Shown: in pieces, positions 27,453-36,805 of the stretch
Position numbering within the stretch: position 1 is the stretch's first letter
How the letters are laid out: the number at the start of each line of letters is the position of its first letter
Assembly: GCA_049965715.1 (NCBI GenBank)
Contig: JBMFWA010000004.1
Coordinates: 34,525 to 98,524, forward strand
Reading direction: 5' to 3'
Source: JAKAFX01 sp049965715
GTDB lineage: Archaea; Thermoplasmatota; Thermoplasmata; Thermoplasmatales; Thermoplasmataceae
Length of the DNA: 64,000 nucleotides
Notes under the pieces: generated by a model
Databases searched by the model: none
The model's input: the letters and a program-made list of their open reading frames with translations, nothing else
What the model was told of the DNA's origin: nothing
Position numbers and translations under genes: made by a program

Positions 27453-28853
27453 ATGACATCAGAAAGTGGTTCAAATTCTAAGTGGAAGGACTTCCTCCTG
27501 AACCCGAAGTATAACATTGTTGCGGTTCTGGCTTTTATAAGCATTTTTCTTGTGATAGGACCTATTCTTCCAGGAGTAAGCTGGTTCAGCCTGGGTGACT
27601 TCAGCCTTGACATGGTTAATTTCTACCATACCATAATGATACCCTTTGTGTTTTTGCTAATTCTGTACGCATCGGAGCTTCTAGGCTTAGGCATGCTTGA
27701 AAGAAAGGCTGTTAACGTCAGCACATACCCGATTCTGTTACTCACTCTCCTCGGAACGGTTTTCTTCTACCCGGCAAGCACGCAAACGGCTGACTATGTA
27801 TTACAGGCCTTGAGAGATGTCTGGATGCTTGTACTTGCGTTAATGTTCTTCGTTTATCTATTGATGCTCCCTTTCAGGGACAGACAAAAATTCAAGAATA
27901 TATGGGGCGCGTATTCACTAATATTGATCACAACAGTTTCTGCAGGAATTGCAGCTGTAATGGGTATGATATACGAATATGGTAACCTGTTCGGTTATGC
28001 TTCGTTACCTGTATTGAATAACGATGTCATGGCGTGGGGCGGTCTGCAGACATTCCTTGGGAACCTTGTGACATCACACTCACACCAGATGCTCCCCGCA
28101 GTAATGGGCGGAATCGTTGGTCTGGCAGCTGTAAGCTTTGGATATGAAAAACTCTCATCCGTAAAGAGAAACATCGTAAACGCAGGGTTGGTCATCGCAG
28201 TGATTGGAACAATATCAATGAGCTACCTTTACTTTATCTCATCATTTGGAACTTACGTGATACCTGCGATATTCACATCCGGCACAGGCGGGATGAACGG
28301 GCTTGCGTTGGACGACAGTCAGACAGGCATAATAGGCATCGGGGCCCTTGTCACGATCATCGGGCTCTATTATCTCCTGTCCGGAAATCGGGCGGATCGA
28401 CTGGTTCAGATTTCTGAGCTGCTGACATGGATCGCAACAATGGCTGTTATGATCGGTGTGGGATATGCGATGGAGTTTAACGAAACCTATTATGGTTTTG
28501 GATCTCCAGGAGTTCCCCCAAACGGTGGGCCCGGCTACCAGTACGATATGGCTTTCACGGATGGACACCTTCTGTTTGCGTTTTTCCTTATGCCTTTAAT
28601 GGCTGGGATACTACTCCTGATCATGCACTACATCAAGGAATTTAACACGGAAAGGAGGCTGATCACGTACTTCATAATAGCAGGAACCATAATTGGGGGA
28701 TTTGGCGTCCTGGAGTATGTTATGACGCTATCCTGGGTCGTGGAGTCCATCGGATTGGCGCTGCTGATAATAGCAATAATAATAATAACATACACTTTTG
28801 TCAAATCTGCAACTGAAAAGGATGGGGTAAAGGGCACACAACCAGCAAACTGA
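27453..28853 (+). CDS. Polytopic membrane protein with histidine motifs, beside heme O synthase
   Basis: The 466-residue protein has about twelve hydrophobic segments. Histidines lie in or at the ends of segments: His59 in NFYHTIMIPF, His209 and His211 in TSHSHQMLP, His372 in TDGHLLF and His392 in IMHYIKE. This pattern recalls heme-binding proteins of the oxidase or NnrS type, and the gene shares its promoter region with ctaB. No standard subunit I signature (HPEVY, H-H of CuB) is present. Heme binding is therefore an inference. The ATG follows a TATA-like tttaataaata by about 28 bases. Confidence 0.75.
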   Translation: MTSESGSNSKWKDFLLNPKYNIVAVLAFISIFLVIGPILPGVSWFSLGDFSLDMVNFYHTIMIPFVFLLILYASELLGLGMLERKAVNVSTYPILLLTLLGTVFFYPASTQTADYVLQALRDVWMLVLALMFFVYLLMLPFRDRQKFKNIWGAYSLILITTVSAGIAAVMGMIYEYGNLFGYASLPVLNNDVMAWGGLQTFLGNLVTSHSHQMLPAVMGGIVGLAAVSFGYEKLSSVKRNIVNAGLVIAVIGTISMSYLYFISSFGTYVIPAIFTSGTGGMNGLALDDSQTGIIGIGALVTIIGLYYLLSGNRADRLVQISELLTWIATMAVMIGVGYAMEFNETYYGFGSPGVPPNGGPGYQYDMAFTDGHLLFAFFLMPLMAGILLLIMHYIKEFNTERRLITYFIIAGTIIGGFGVLEYVMTLSWVVESIGLALLIIAIIIITYTFVKSATEKDGVKGTQPAN

Positions 28854-28880
28854 GGAATCCAATTCCTCAGGTACATTTTT
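28850..28880 (+). terminator. Hairpin plus T-run overlapping the stop codon
   Basis: A nine-base stem (CTGAGGAAT / ATTCCTCAG, three-base loop) includes the TGA stop of the histidine-bearing membrane protein and is followed after five bases by five T. It looks like an intrinsic terminator. The T-run is also the first part of the adjoining IS-like remnant. Confidence 0.5.
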
Positions 28881-28930
28881 AACATATACGAGCTGGAGCT
28901 CCCTGCATTAGTTGGGGGAGGATGTCACCA
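28876..28930 (+). mobile_element. Minimal IS605-type remnant: left end joined to right end
   Basis: The stretch begins TTTTTAACATATACGAGC, which matches the left end of the element in the ATPase pseudogene (TTTTAACATATGCGAGC) with one difference. It goes straight on to GGAGCTCCCTGC, a short loop and GGGGGAGGATGTCACC, close to that element's right end (GGAAGCTCCCTGC ... GGAGGTCACC). Everything between the ends seems deleted, leaving about 55 bp. Confidence 0.5.
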
Positions 28931-29125
28931 TCATAGACGGACAGCGATATTCATTACTGCCACTGATGCAAAGGCATATAACAGTTCTTGCCGGAAGGCG
29001 TCTCTTGGAACAGAACAAAAATTCAGATACAATATCAAGAGCGTGAATAAAATAGTGAGAAAGGTTAATTGTTGGGCATGAATTTAGCCAGAATCACAAA
29101 TGAAAATGTCTGGCGGTAAGATCTT

Positions 29126-30355
29126 ATGAATTTCTCTTCAGTCCGTAATTCCCTGATGTTTGGAAAAAGAGAATTATGGGCGGTATCAACCGCATCCATC
29201 ATCAGATCCATTGGATTCGGCATGAGCTGGCCATTTCTGGCCATTTTCCTGAATGTGGAATTGCAAATCCCCATCTATATAGTCGGTCTGCTGTTCAGTC
29301 TTTCCACGGTAAGTTCTATTGTTTTTAGTATAATTGGCGGAGGGCTCTCAGACTATCTTGGCAGGAAGACCATGCTTCTGATCGGAAGTGTCATAGGAGC
29401 CTCCATATACGGATCGCTGGCATTCTTCATATTCCATTCCTATGCAGTATTCCTGATCGAAATACTCTTCGTCTTTTCATCCATTTCAGGTGCCATAGTG
29501 TTCCCTGCCGCGTCTGCTCTTGTGTCAGATGTCACCGACGAATCTGAGAGAACCATGGCATATAGCATTTACCGGATAATGTCCAATGTGGGGTGGGCAA
29601 TTGGTCCTCTGACAGGCGCCTTTGTCTATGATTATGGAATGTACATTATATTCATCATTTTGGCAGTCACAAATATTCTGCAGTTTATAGTCATATTTTT
29701 CTACATCAGCAGGAAGAAAAGAAAATCCGGCAGGCTGAGGACAAGGGTGAGTTTCCTTGTTTACGACAGGTATCTATTTGCCTTCTCAATTGGAACATTT
29801 CTGATAACTGTACTATCGTCACAGTTTTCGGTGACTCTCCCGGTTTATTCGGACAAGGCCATAGGAATACCCGCATCCAGCCTGGGTTACATCTACGCTG
29901 TCAACGGAATCATTGTTGTTGCGGGGCAATATCCAATGTCATGGATCATGAGAAAGGTTTCAGATATCAAGGTGATGATGGTAGGATCTCTCTTCTATTC
30001 CATAGGATATGTCCTTGTCGGCTTTTCCGGCACTTTGATTGACCTCGTGCTGGACATGATCCTCATAACAGTCGGTGAGAATCTTACCAGTCCAGGCATG
30101 AATTCCGTGGTTTCAAAGATTGCTCCCACTGGAAAAACAGGTATCTACATGGGATTTCTGGGGATGGTCAATTCAACAGGGAGGGCCCTGGGACCTTCCC
30201 TTGGGTCAGTGTTTCTTTTCCTCTATGCATACAACGGACCCGAGGTCTGGTTGTCCCTGTGCTCCTTTGGACTGGTGGCGATAATGGCATTGAACATGGC
30301 CGCCAAAATGATCTACTCGCGGCAACCATCAGCATCGACTCCCGAGTCAGTTTAA
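29126..30355 (+). CDS. MFS transporter
   Basis: The 409-residue protein has about twelve membrane segments and the MFS motif A between segments 2 and 3 (GGGLSDYLGRKTMLL), with ALVSDVTDESERTMAYSI after it, as in drug-exporter-like MFS members. It stands alone between the ctaB-side genes and the convergent UbiA gene. Substrate unknown. Confidence 0.87.
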   Translation: MNFSSVRNSLMFGKRELWAVSTASIIRSIGFGMSWPFLAIFLNVELQIPIYIVGLLFSLSTVSSIVFSIIGGGLSDYLGRKTMLLIGSVIGASIYGSLAFFIFHSYAVFLIEILFVFSSISGAIVFPAASALVSDVTDESERTMAYSIYRIMSNVGWAIGPLTGAFVYDYGMYIIFIILAVTNILQFIVIFFYISRKKRKSGRLRTRVSFLVYDRYLFAFSIGTFLITVLSSQFSVTLPVYSDKAIGIPASSLGYIYAVNGIIVVAGQYPMSWIMRKVSDIKVMMVGSLFYSIGYVLVGFSGTLIDLVLDMILITVGENLTSPGMNSVVSKIAPTGKTGIYMGFLGMVNSTGRALGPSLGSVFLFLYAYNGPEVWLSLCSFGLVAIMALNMAAKMIYSRQPSASTPESV

Positions 30356-30382
30356 TGATTCATACCGAAGGCTTCCGATCAA

Positions 30383-31258
30383 TCAGCTTAAGTGCACATA
30401 ATACATAATCATAGAAATTAGGAAGAGAAAACCTATAAAAGAATTCGCTCCCAGAAACGAGAACCTTATGCTCTTGGGATCGTCCGGCCTCAGTGTGATA
30501 TGCTGGATAAGAATGAGAAATAGAATCACGACGAGCACGATATAATAAACAATCGAATGGACATAGAAGATTAAGGATATGAACGCAAGTGCAGTAAAGA
30601 GGTGAACAACCAGAGAGATTGTCAGGCTTTTCTTAACTCCGTATCTGGTGACCAGCGTCTTAAGCCCATTTTTTAAATCCGTCTCCCTGTCCGGAATCGT
30701 ATAGACGATGTCAAAACCAGAGATCCACAGAGATGCTGCAACAAACACGATGTATATTTCAGGGGTAGTTGGAATTCCCGGTAAAATTGACACATATCCA
30801 CCCAGAACACCAATACCTATGATCGAGCCCATATAAAAGTGTCTCCATGGAGTATATTTCTTGAGCAGGGGGTCCGAAAGAAACAGTATCAGGACAATGG
30901 GTGAGAGATAGAGGACAAACCGGTTTATCAGGAAAGCAGATATCTCAAAGAGGATGGCAAAAACGATTGTCAGTTGGACCGCCGTCGATGTTTTCAGGGC
31001 TCCAGTGACCAGCGGCCACCCCTTTTTTCTCGGATTTATGAGATCATATTTTCTCCCGATTATCCTGTTCAGCGTCATTGCAGTAGCCCTGGCAAACACC
31101 GCCGCCAGCGTGATCAGCACGAACTTGATGATATCATAATTTCCAGCAGATGCTATAACGGCACCGCTCCATACAAATGGAAGATCGAAAACAGTGTGCT
31201 CAAATTTTATTAATTCCAGAACATCCCGGAATCTGCTCAAAGACCAAATCTCCTCCAT
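30383..31258 (-). CDS. UbiA-family prenyltransferase (quinone synthesis, MqnP-like)
   Basis: The 291-residue membrane protein resembles 4-hydroxybenzoate-type polyprenyltransferases, with the first motif as TLNRIIGRKYDLINPR and the second as YTIPDRETDLKNG. The first Asp of the usual N-x-x-x-D-x-x-x-D box is Gly and the RTxxR that follows is RKKGW, so this is a variant. The gene starts inside the end of the UbiD-like decarboxylase (22-base overlap). The pair fits prenylation and decarboxylation in menaquinone-type synthesis. Confidence 0.83.
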   Translation of the reverse strand: MEEIWSLSRFRDVLELIKFEHTVFDLPFVWSGAVIASAGNYDIIKFVLITLAAVFARATAMTLNRIIGRKYDLINPRKKGWPLVTGALKTSTAVQLTIVFAILFEISAFLINRFVLYLSPIVLILFLSDPLLKKYTPWRHFYMGSIIGIGVLGGYVSILPGIPTTPEIYIVFVAASLWISGFDIVYTIPDRETDLKNGLKTLVTRYGVKKSLTISLVVHLFTALAFISLIFYVHSIVYYIVLVVILFLILIQHITLRPDDPKSIRFSFLGANSFIGFLFLISMIMYYVHLS

Positions 31259-32676
31259 TTGTCCTTGACCATCCTGTCGACATCCTCAGACATCTGGAGA
31301 ACATCCGGCCAAACCCTCTGGTAACCTTCTGATGGGCCCTTCTTTGTGGCATCTATTCCCATCTTGGATCCGTAATTCATGATTGAAGAAGCGTGGTCAA
31401 GGCTGTCCGTTACTGTTCCAGGTATGATTATGACGTCCCTGTCAGGATCAATTCGCGTTGACATGGCCCAGAGGAGCTGTTTTCTGTCGTGTATGTCGAT
31501 ATCGTCGTCGACCACCACGACAATCTTGGAAAACATGAGCTGCCCCATTCCCCAGATTGCAAACATCACCTTTCTGGCATGACCCGGATACCTTTTGTGT
31601 ATTGAAACTGCCAGTATGTTGTGGAAGACACCCTCCTCAAGTGTGTTCATGTCAACTATCTCAGGAAGCTGTGTCCTGATAACCGGAAGAAACATTCTCT
31701 CTATAGCCTTGCCTATGATGACATCCTCGTGCCAGAGCTTCCCCACGATGGTGGTGGGATAGACCCTGCTCTTCCTCTCTATGGCCCTCTTCACGTGAAA
31801 AACAGGAAATTCAGCCTCCAGAGAATAATACCCGGTGTGATCGCCAAATGGCCCCTCAGTCCTGGTCTCCGAAGGATCTATGTATCCCTCGAGTACTATC
31901 TCAAAGTTGTGTGGATATTCCAGATCCACGGTCTGACCCTTCACCAGGTCGAGCCTCTTCTTCGCGATCATGCCGCGGAATGAGAACTCATCCAGGCCGT
32001 CAGGGAGAGGGGCAACTGCAGAGAACATTGTCAGCGGATCAGTCCCTATGACCACTGCGACGTCCATTTTTTCACCTCTCTCGCGGTTGCTCAGGAAATG
32101 CTGGGAACCACCCTTGTGGATATGCCAGTGCATTCCGGTGGTCTCGGAATCATAAACCTGCATCCTGTACATTCCCACATTTTTCACACCTGTCTTTGGA
32201 TCCTTGGTTACAACAAGGGGCAGTGTGATGAACTTTCCTGCATCCTGTGGCCAGGTTCTGGTTATGGGATATCTGGAAAGATCAACCCTTTCAGGAATCT
32301 CGTAACCGCCGCCTATCCCGCCCGATATCTTTGGCCTGACTCCGCTCAGTTCCCTGAAGAGTTCTATGCCTCTCGATATCATCGACTCGTTGCTGTCTGG
32401 AGGCCTGACAAGGTTGCTCAGCCTCTCCCCGATGTCGTAGGGTTTCTCTCCAAGAATGGTATCCATTTTCTCCTGGGTTGAAAAGATGTTTCCAACTGCG
32501 GGAATAGAGCTTCCTTTGACATTTTTGAAAAATAGGGTTCTGCCCTTCCCTATTCTCTCCTCCTCGCTCAGGATATGTGTGAGTTCAAGATCGGGATTAA
32601 CCTCGTCCTCGATCACAACAAGATCGTTTTTCTTTGAAAGGTATTCTATGTAGTCATGGAGGTCATCAAACAACAT
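31237..32676 (-). CDS. UbiD-family decarboxylase
   Basis: The 479-residue protein shows the UbiD core: KNVGMYRMQVYD, MHWHIHKGGSQHF, the EGPFGDHTGYY motif and HEDVIIGKAIERMFLP. Such enzymes use prenylated FMN to remove a carboxyl group from an aromatic ring, here most likely in quinone synthesis (MqnL-like). The prenyltransferase that makes the flavin cofactor (UbiX) is not in the window. The gene runs directly into the UbiA gene. Confidence 0.92.
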   Translation of the reverse strand: MLFDDLHDYIEYLSKKNDLVVIEDEVNPDLELTHILSEEERIGKGRTLFFKNVKGSSIPAVGNIFSTQEKMDTILGEKPYDIGERLSNLVRPPDSNESMISRGIELFRELSGVRPKISGGIGGGYEIPERVDLSRYPITRTWPQDAGKFITLPLVVTKDPKTGVKNVGMYRMQVYDSETTGMHWHIHKGGSQHFLSNRERGEKMDVAVVIGTDPLTMFSAVAPLPDGLDEFSFRGMIAKKRLDLVKGQTVDLEYPHNFEIVLEGYIDPSETRTEGPFGDHTGYYSLEAEFPVFHVKRAIERKSRVYPTTIVGKLWHEDVIIGKAIERMFLPVIRTQLPEIVDMNTLEEGVFHNILAVSIHKRYPGHARKVMFAIWGMGQLMFSKIVVVVDDDIDIHDRKQLLWAMSTRIDPDRDVIIIPGTVTDSLDHASSIMNYGSKMGIDATKKGPSEGYQRVWPDVLQMSEDVDRMVKDKWRRFGL

Positions 32677-32775
32677 AAATCCATATAATGCAGTGGAATT
32701 TTATCTTTCCGTGCCGCAAACGAATCATTGATAAAAACTAAGTCCGCTTTTGCAGGTTTCTTCCAAGGCGTACAA

Positions 32776-33651
32776 TCAATGAAATGTTTTGGCTTTCAGC
32801 ATATTTTCATCTATGTTCTTCTTTATCTCAGTGGAGGGTTCAAGCATTGGAATCCTGTATCCCCCATTCACACCAAATGACCTGTACAGTGCATAATAGT
32901 AACCGGAAGGAAATCTGGCAGCATTCAGTGAATCCATGAGCGGATCGACGCCCTTTATCTGCAAAGAAGCCGCATCTTTCATGGATCCGTCAGCAAACCG
33001 GTCTCTGACAGAAAGAATAATCTTTGAAATATTGGATATGCCGCATACACCGCCGTCACCGCCCAGAGACAGTGAAGGGAGAAGAAGATCGTCCTGCCCC
33101 TGGAAAACAAGGAAATGATCAGGCCTGTTCTGTACCATCTTGGAAAAATACCTCATGTCGGCAGAACTGTCCTTGATTCCCACAACATTGCTGAACTCAC
33201 TGGCCAGCAAAGCTGGGAGGGACTGTGGAATGTACGTTCCGCTCAGCTGTGGTATGTTGTAAAGGTAAAACTTCATGGGTACCCTGGAAAAGAGGCTGGA
33301 AAAGTAGTTTTTCATTTCATCCATGCCTGGAATAATGTAGAACGGAGGCATCACAACGCCGGAATCACAGCCAAGATCATTAGCAAGCATTGCCATTTCG
33401 AGTGATTCATTGTAACTGGCCGATCCGACACCGGCATAGATCTTGATGTGAGTTTTACTGGCGACGAACTCAAGAAACTTCTTTCTTTCCGCAAGACTCA
33501 GCCAGGGAAATAGTCCGGTTGAACCCAACGGGAATATACCGTCTACCTTAAATTCTTCAAGTCTGTCAAGAAGTTTTTCCGTGAGCGGGTAGTCAATCTC
33601 TCCCCTTTCGTTGAAAGGAGTCATCATGGGCGTTATAATCTGTGGCTTCAT
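32776..33651 (-). CDS. kdgA: 2-keto-3-deoxygluconate aldolase (DHDPS/NAL family)
   Basis: The protein from ATG 33651 (291 residues) has the family hallmarks: GSTGLFPWLSLAERK near residue 45, the Tyr motif YLYNIPQ and the Schiff-base Lys in VGIKDSSADM, then VFQGQDDLLLPSL. It splits 2-keto-3-deoxygluconate into pyruvate and glyceraldehyde in the non-phosphorylative Entner-Doudoroff pathway. The frame opens five codons earlier with GTG, but the ATG fits the family start and a TATA-like gcttatcta lies about 27 bases before it. The specificity is inferred from family resemblance and the neighbouring pathway genes. Confidence 0.88.
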   Translation of the reverse strand: MKPQIITPMMTPFNERGEIDYPLTEKLLDRLEEFKVDGIFPLGSTGLFPWLSLAERKKFLEFVASKTHIKIYAGVGSASYNESLEMAMLANDLGCDSGVVMPPFYIIPGMDEMKNYFSSLFSRVPMKFYLYNIPQLSGTYIPQSLPALLASEFSNVVGIKDSSADMRYFSKMVQNRPDHFLVFQGQDDLLLPSLSLGGDGGVCGISNISKIILSVRDRFADGSMKDAASLQIKGVDPLMDSLNAARFPSGYYYALYRSFGVNGGYRIPMLEPSTEIKKNIDENMLKAKTFH

Positions 33652-33711
33652 GAATAAGCAGTTCACGATTGTAGATAAGCATTTACAGTTCAGAAGACTG
33701 GAGAAAGTCGA

Positions 33712-35436
33712 TCAGCAGACCTGGCGTCCGCTTCTTGGGATTTCACGTAATACTCTTGAATAAGGGTAACTGTTGATGATCATCTCCTTCTCGAGCCAGC
33801 CACGCCTGGCGATGGCAGTGGCAAACCTGAGGTAGCGCAGATCGTCAGTGTCTTTTGAGTCGCTTCCCAGCATGAATCTCGCCCTGTAGTCCCTCGCTCT
33901 CCTGACCAGATCAAAAGGCAGATCCGATCTTTCAGGGAATCCGCTTATTTCCAGAAATACCCCATTATCACTGCAGGACTGGAATATCCTGTCCATATCC
34001 ATCGGGAATCCATCCTGTTTCCCTATGATTCTTCCTGTAGGATGGGCTATTCCAGTTATCATGCCGGATTCGATCCCGCTCAGCAATCTCCTGGTATTTT
34101 CGCCAGCATCATGGCTTATCCCGTCATGGATGAATCCAAGGACGAGATCTACTTCTTTCAGGATATCAGAATCGTCCTCAGGTTTTCCGTCCCGTTTTAT
34201 TTCTGTTTCTATTCCAGTTATGATTTTAAAGCTGCCGGAATCATTGATCTTTCTGGCTCTTTCCAGAAGGTTGGATATGGCCCGCTTTCTCTCCTCAGCA
34301 CCGGCATCTCCTGTCCCAGGGTCTATCACTACCGCGATGTACTCAAGTTTGTTGTGGATCGCAGCTTTCACAAGATCATCAAGAGTGGTTTTCCCCGCGG
34401 ACTCAGCAAGGTGGCAGTGAAGATCTCCCCTGAGATCTTCGTATGCGATGAGTTTTGGCAGATTATGGGATATTGCGGCCTCAATTTCACCCATGTTTTC
34501 CCTGAGCTCAGGCTCAATCCAGCTCATCCCAAGACCATTGTACACAGAAGGTTCATCGAAACCCGCAATCTGTTTATCGCCAGTGAAAAGCCCGTACTCA
34601 TTCAGTTTCATACCCTTGCTTATGGCGATATCCCTGAGCCTGATGTTGTGGCTCTTGCTCCCGGTGAAATACTGCATGGCAGCGCCAATGGACTCCTTCG
34701 GAAAAAGCCTGAAGTCACAGTTCAGCCCGATTTTGAGCACAGCAGTCATTTTAGACGGTCCCCTGTTTATCACCGCATCCACCTCAGACAGTCCAGAAAA
34801 AAGATCCATTGATTCAGACGGTCTGTCCGAGACTGCAAGAATGTCAATGTCACCAACAGTTTCTCGCATTCTTCTGCAGGATCCGACGATCTCCACGGTG
34901 GTGAAAAGCCCAGAGTCAAGAAGCTTCCTTCTCATTTCAAACACATAATCATAGACATCAGCGAGGAAGAGTCTTCTCGATCCGGAAAGAAGGTAGGTTT
35001 TCACAGACTTCTGAAGATTGGACTCACTCTTACTGCCGAAGCCAGGAAGGCCGGAAATCTTTCCCTCCTCAATCACCTTGATCAGGTCTTCAACATTCCG
35101 AACGCCAAGGTTTGAATACAGTACAAATATCTTTTTGGGTCCGAGTCCCTGAATTTTCTTCAGGGTCTGGAAATCTACAGGATATTTCTTCTTGAGATCA
35201 TCATACTTGTCGATCCTTCCCTGTTCTATGAACTGAATGATTTTCTTCTCTATTGCGTCACCCACCCCGTCAATCTCACGAAGTTTTCCTCTCCTGTAGA
35301 TATCTGTGATATCTTCCCCAAGAGCCTGTATTGAAGCAGAAACTTTCCTGTATGCAAGGGACTGCCAGCGGTTTCCTTCAAGCTCCTCCATGTCAGCCAT
35401 CTCATCAAACATTCCTGAAAGATCCTGATTGATCAT
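33712..35436 (-). CDS. polX: Family X DNA polymerase with C-terminal PHP domain
   Basis: The 574-residue protein has the helix-hairpin-helix N terminus (REIDGVGDAIEKK; LKKIQGLGPKK; ISGLPGFGSKSE), the polymerase metal site in VGSCRRMRETVGDIDIL, and a PHP domain from about residue 340. PolX fills short gaps in base excision repair. In the PHP part DLHCH, GIETEI, FIHDG and AHPTGR are present, but the usual DH and TDAH motifs are VIDPG and GSDSKD, so two metal ligands are missing. The nuclease activity may be weak or lost. It stands between the aldolase and dehydratase genes. Confidence 0.92.
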   Translation of the reverse strand: MINQDLSGMFDEMADMEELEGNRWQSLAYRKVSASIQALGEDITDIYRRGKLREIDGVGDAIEKKIIQFIEQGRIDKYDDLKKKYPVDFQTLKKIQGLGPKKIFVLYSNLGVRNVEDLIKVIEEGKISGLPGFGSKSESNLQKSVKTYLLSGSRRLFLADVYDYVFEMRRKLLDSGLFTTVEIVGSCRRMRETVGDIDILAVSDRPSESMDLFSGLSEVDAVINRGPSKMTAVLKIGLNCDFRLFPKESIGAAMQYFTGSKSHNIRLRDIAISKGMKLNEYGLFTGDKQIAGFDEPSVYNGLGMSWIEPELRENMGEIEAAISHNLPKLIAYEDLRGDLHCHLAESAGKTTLDDLVKAAIHNKLEYIAVVIDPGTGDAGAEERKRAISNLLERARKINDSGSFKIITGIETEIKRDGKPEDDSDILKEVDLVLGFIHDGISHDAGENTRRLLSGIESGMITGIAHPTGRIIGKQDGFPMDMDRIFQSCSDNGVFLEISGFPERSDLPFDLVRRARDYRARFMLGSDSKDTDDLRYLRFATAIARRGWLEKEMIINSYPYSRVLREIPRSGRQVC

Positions 35437-35583
35437 GTTTTACACAGGACTTCTGGAAATAATTACTTTGCCGAATATACCCACGAGATGGCAGTCAGCC
35501 TTATGCAGAGCCGGAATAATCTGATTGAAATTTCGTGCAAACGGCATCTGCAAAAGTAATATACCATTAAGACCTTTTAAATC

Positions 35584-36786
35584 ATGAATTCAAAAATAAA
35601 GAAGATAGAGATACTGGAACTTGGGGATAAGGGAAAGGAAAGCTCATCACCATGGAGCTCCACAATTTTACTGGTCAGACTGACCAGCAGCGATGGTCTG
35701 GTAGGTTACGGGGAAGCACCCACAACGTTCATGACGCTTTCCGTGAAGGAGAGCATGAGGGAGGTGGCAAGAATTTTCCAGGATGCAGATTTCTTCAACA
35801 TTGAGAAGAATATTAATGATTTTTACAGAAATTCATTCTATCTCACAAAGTCCATGCAGGATACCGCGGCATTGAGCGCATTCGAGATTGCAAGCTGGGA
35901 TCTTATTGGAAAACAGTTAGGTGCTCCAGTATACAATCTCATAGGCGGGAAGATGAGGGAAAAGATAAGAGCATATGCAAACGGCTGGTACTCAGACTGC
36001 ATCACGCCTGATGATTTTGTAAAAGCTGCAAAGAAAGCACAGTCCATGGGATTTACGGCACTGAAGTTCGATCCGTTCGGATCCAACTACGACCAGATGC
36101 CCCTTCAGGGTCTCAAGAATGCTGAAGCAATAGTTTCTGCTCTCAGAAACGAGTTTGGTGACAGGATGGATCTGCTCATTGAATGCCATGGCAGGTTTTC
36201 CCAGAGAGCGGCCATAGACCTGGGCGTTGCCATGGAGAAATATGGCGTTTTCTTCATAGAGGAGCCGCTTCACCCGGAATTCGAACATGTTCTGCCGGAA
36301 CTCAGGCGACACATAAGGGTGCCTGTGGCCCTGGGTGAACGTCTTCTTAACAAGACGGATTTCGCAAGGGTCATAAGTAGTGGAAGTGTCGACGTAATCC
36401 AGCCAGACCTTACAAATTCGCTTGGAATACTTGAAGCGAAGAAGATTGCTGCGATTGCCGATTCATTTGGTGTGGCTGTTGCTTATCACAACGCATTCGG
36501 GCCCATTCAGACAGCAGCCACGCTTAATGTTGACTATTCCATAAGGAATTTTCTGATCCAGGAGAGTTTTGAGCAATTCTGGCCTGACTGGAAGAAAGGG
36601 GTTGTGAGATCCGGATACAGGTTTGACAGCGGTTATCTGCTACTAGACGGAAAACCAGGTATTGGTGCCGAGGTAGATGAGAAACTGATCGAGAGTCAGG
36701 CGGTGGATGGCATGGAGCCATTCGATCCTACAGAACCCCCATGGGTTGTATCTAACACCTTCTCAAAGGCACCGAAGTTTCAGTAA
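35584..36786 (+). CDS. gnaD: Gluconate dehydratase (enolase superfamily)
   Basis: The 400-residue protein has the mandelate-racemase/enolase layout: an N-terminal capping domain (VGYGEAPTTF), the barrel with LKFDPFG, metal ligands in LIECHGRF, FIEEPLHPE and ALGERLL, and the catalytic His in VAYHNAFGP. It resembles Thermoplasma and Sulfolobus gluconate dehydratases, which turn gluconate into 2-keto-3-deoxygluconate, the first committed step of the non-phosphorylative pathway. Galactonate may also be a substrate. The glycerate kinase gene follows at once. Confidence 0.9.
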   Translation: MNSKIKKIEILELGDKGKESSSPWSSTILLVRLTSSDGLVGYGEAPTTFMTLSVKESMREVARIFQDADFFNIEKNINDFYRNSFYLTKSMQDTAALSAFEIASWDLIGKQLGAPVYNLIGGKMREKIRAYANGWYSDCITPDDFVKAAKKAQSMGFTALKFDPFGSNYDQMPLQGLKNAEAIVSALRNEFGDRMDLLIECHGRFSQRAAIDLGVAMEKYGVFFIEEPLHPEFEHVLPELRRHIRVPVALGERLLNKTDFARVISSGSVDVIQPDLTNSLGILEAKKIAAIADSFGVAVAYHNAFGPIQTAATLNVDYSIRNFLIQESFEQFWPDWKKGVVRSGYRFDSGYLLLDGKPGIGAEVDEKLIESQAVDGMEPFDPTEPPWVVSNTFSKAPKFQ

Positions 36787-36805
36787 ATTGGGGAATGCGA
36801 CCACG

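Noticed and set aside
34042..34812. A 256-codon plus-strand frame inside polX
   Set aside because: It is entirely antisense to the conserved polymerase/PHP protein and has no recognisable domain.
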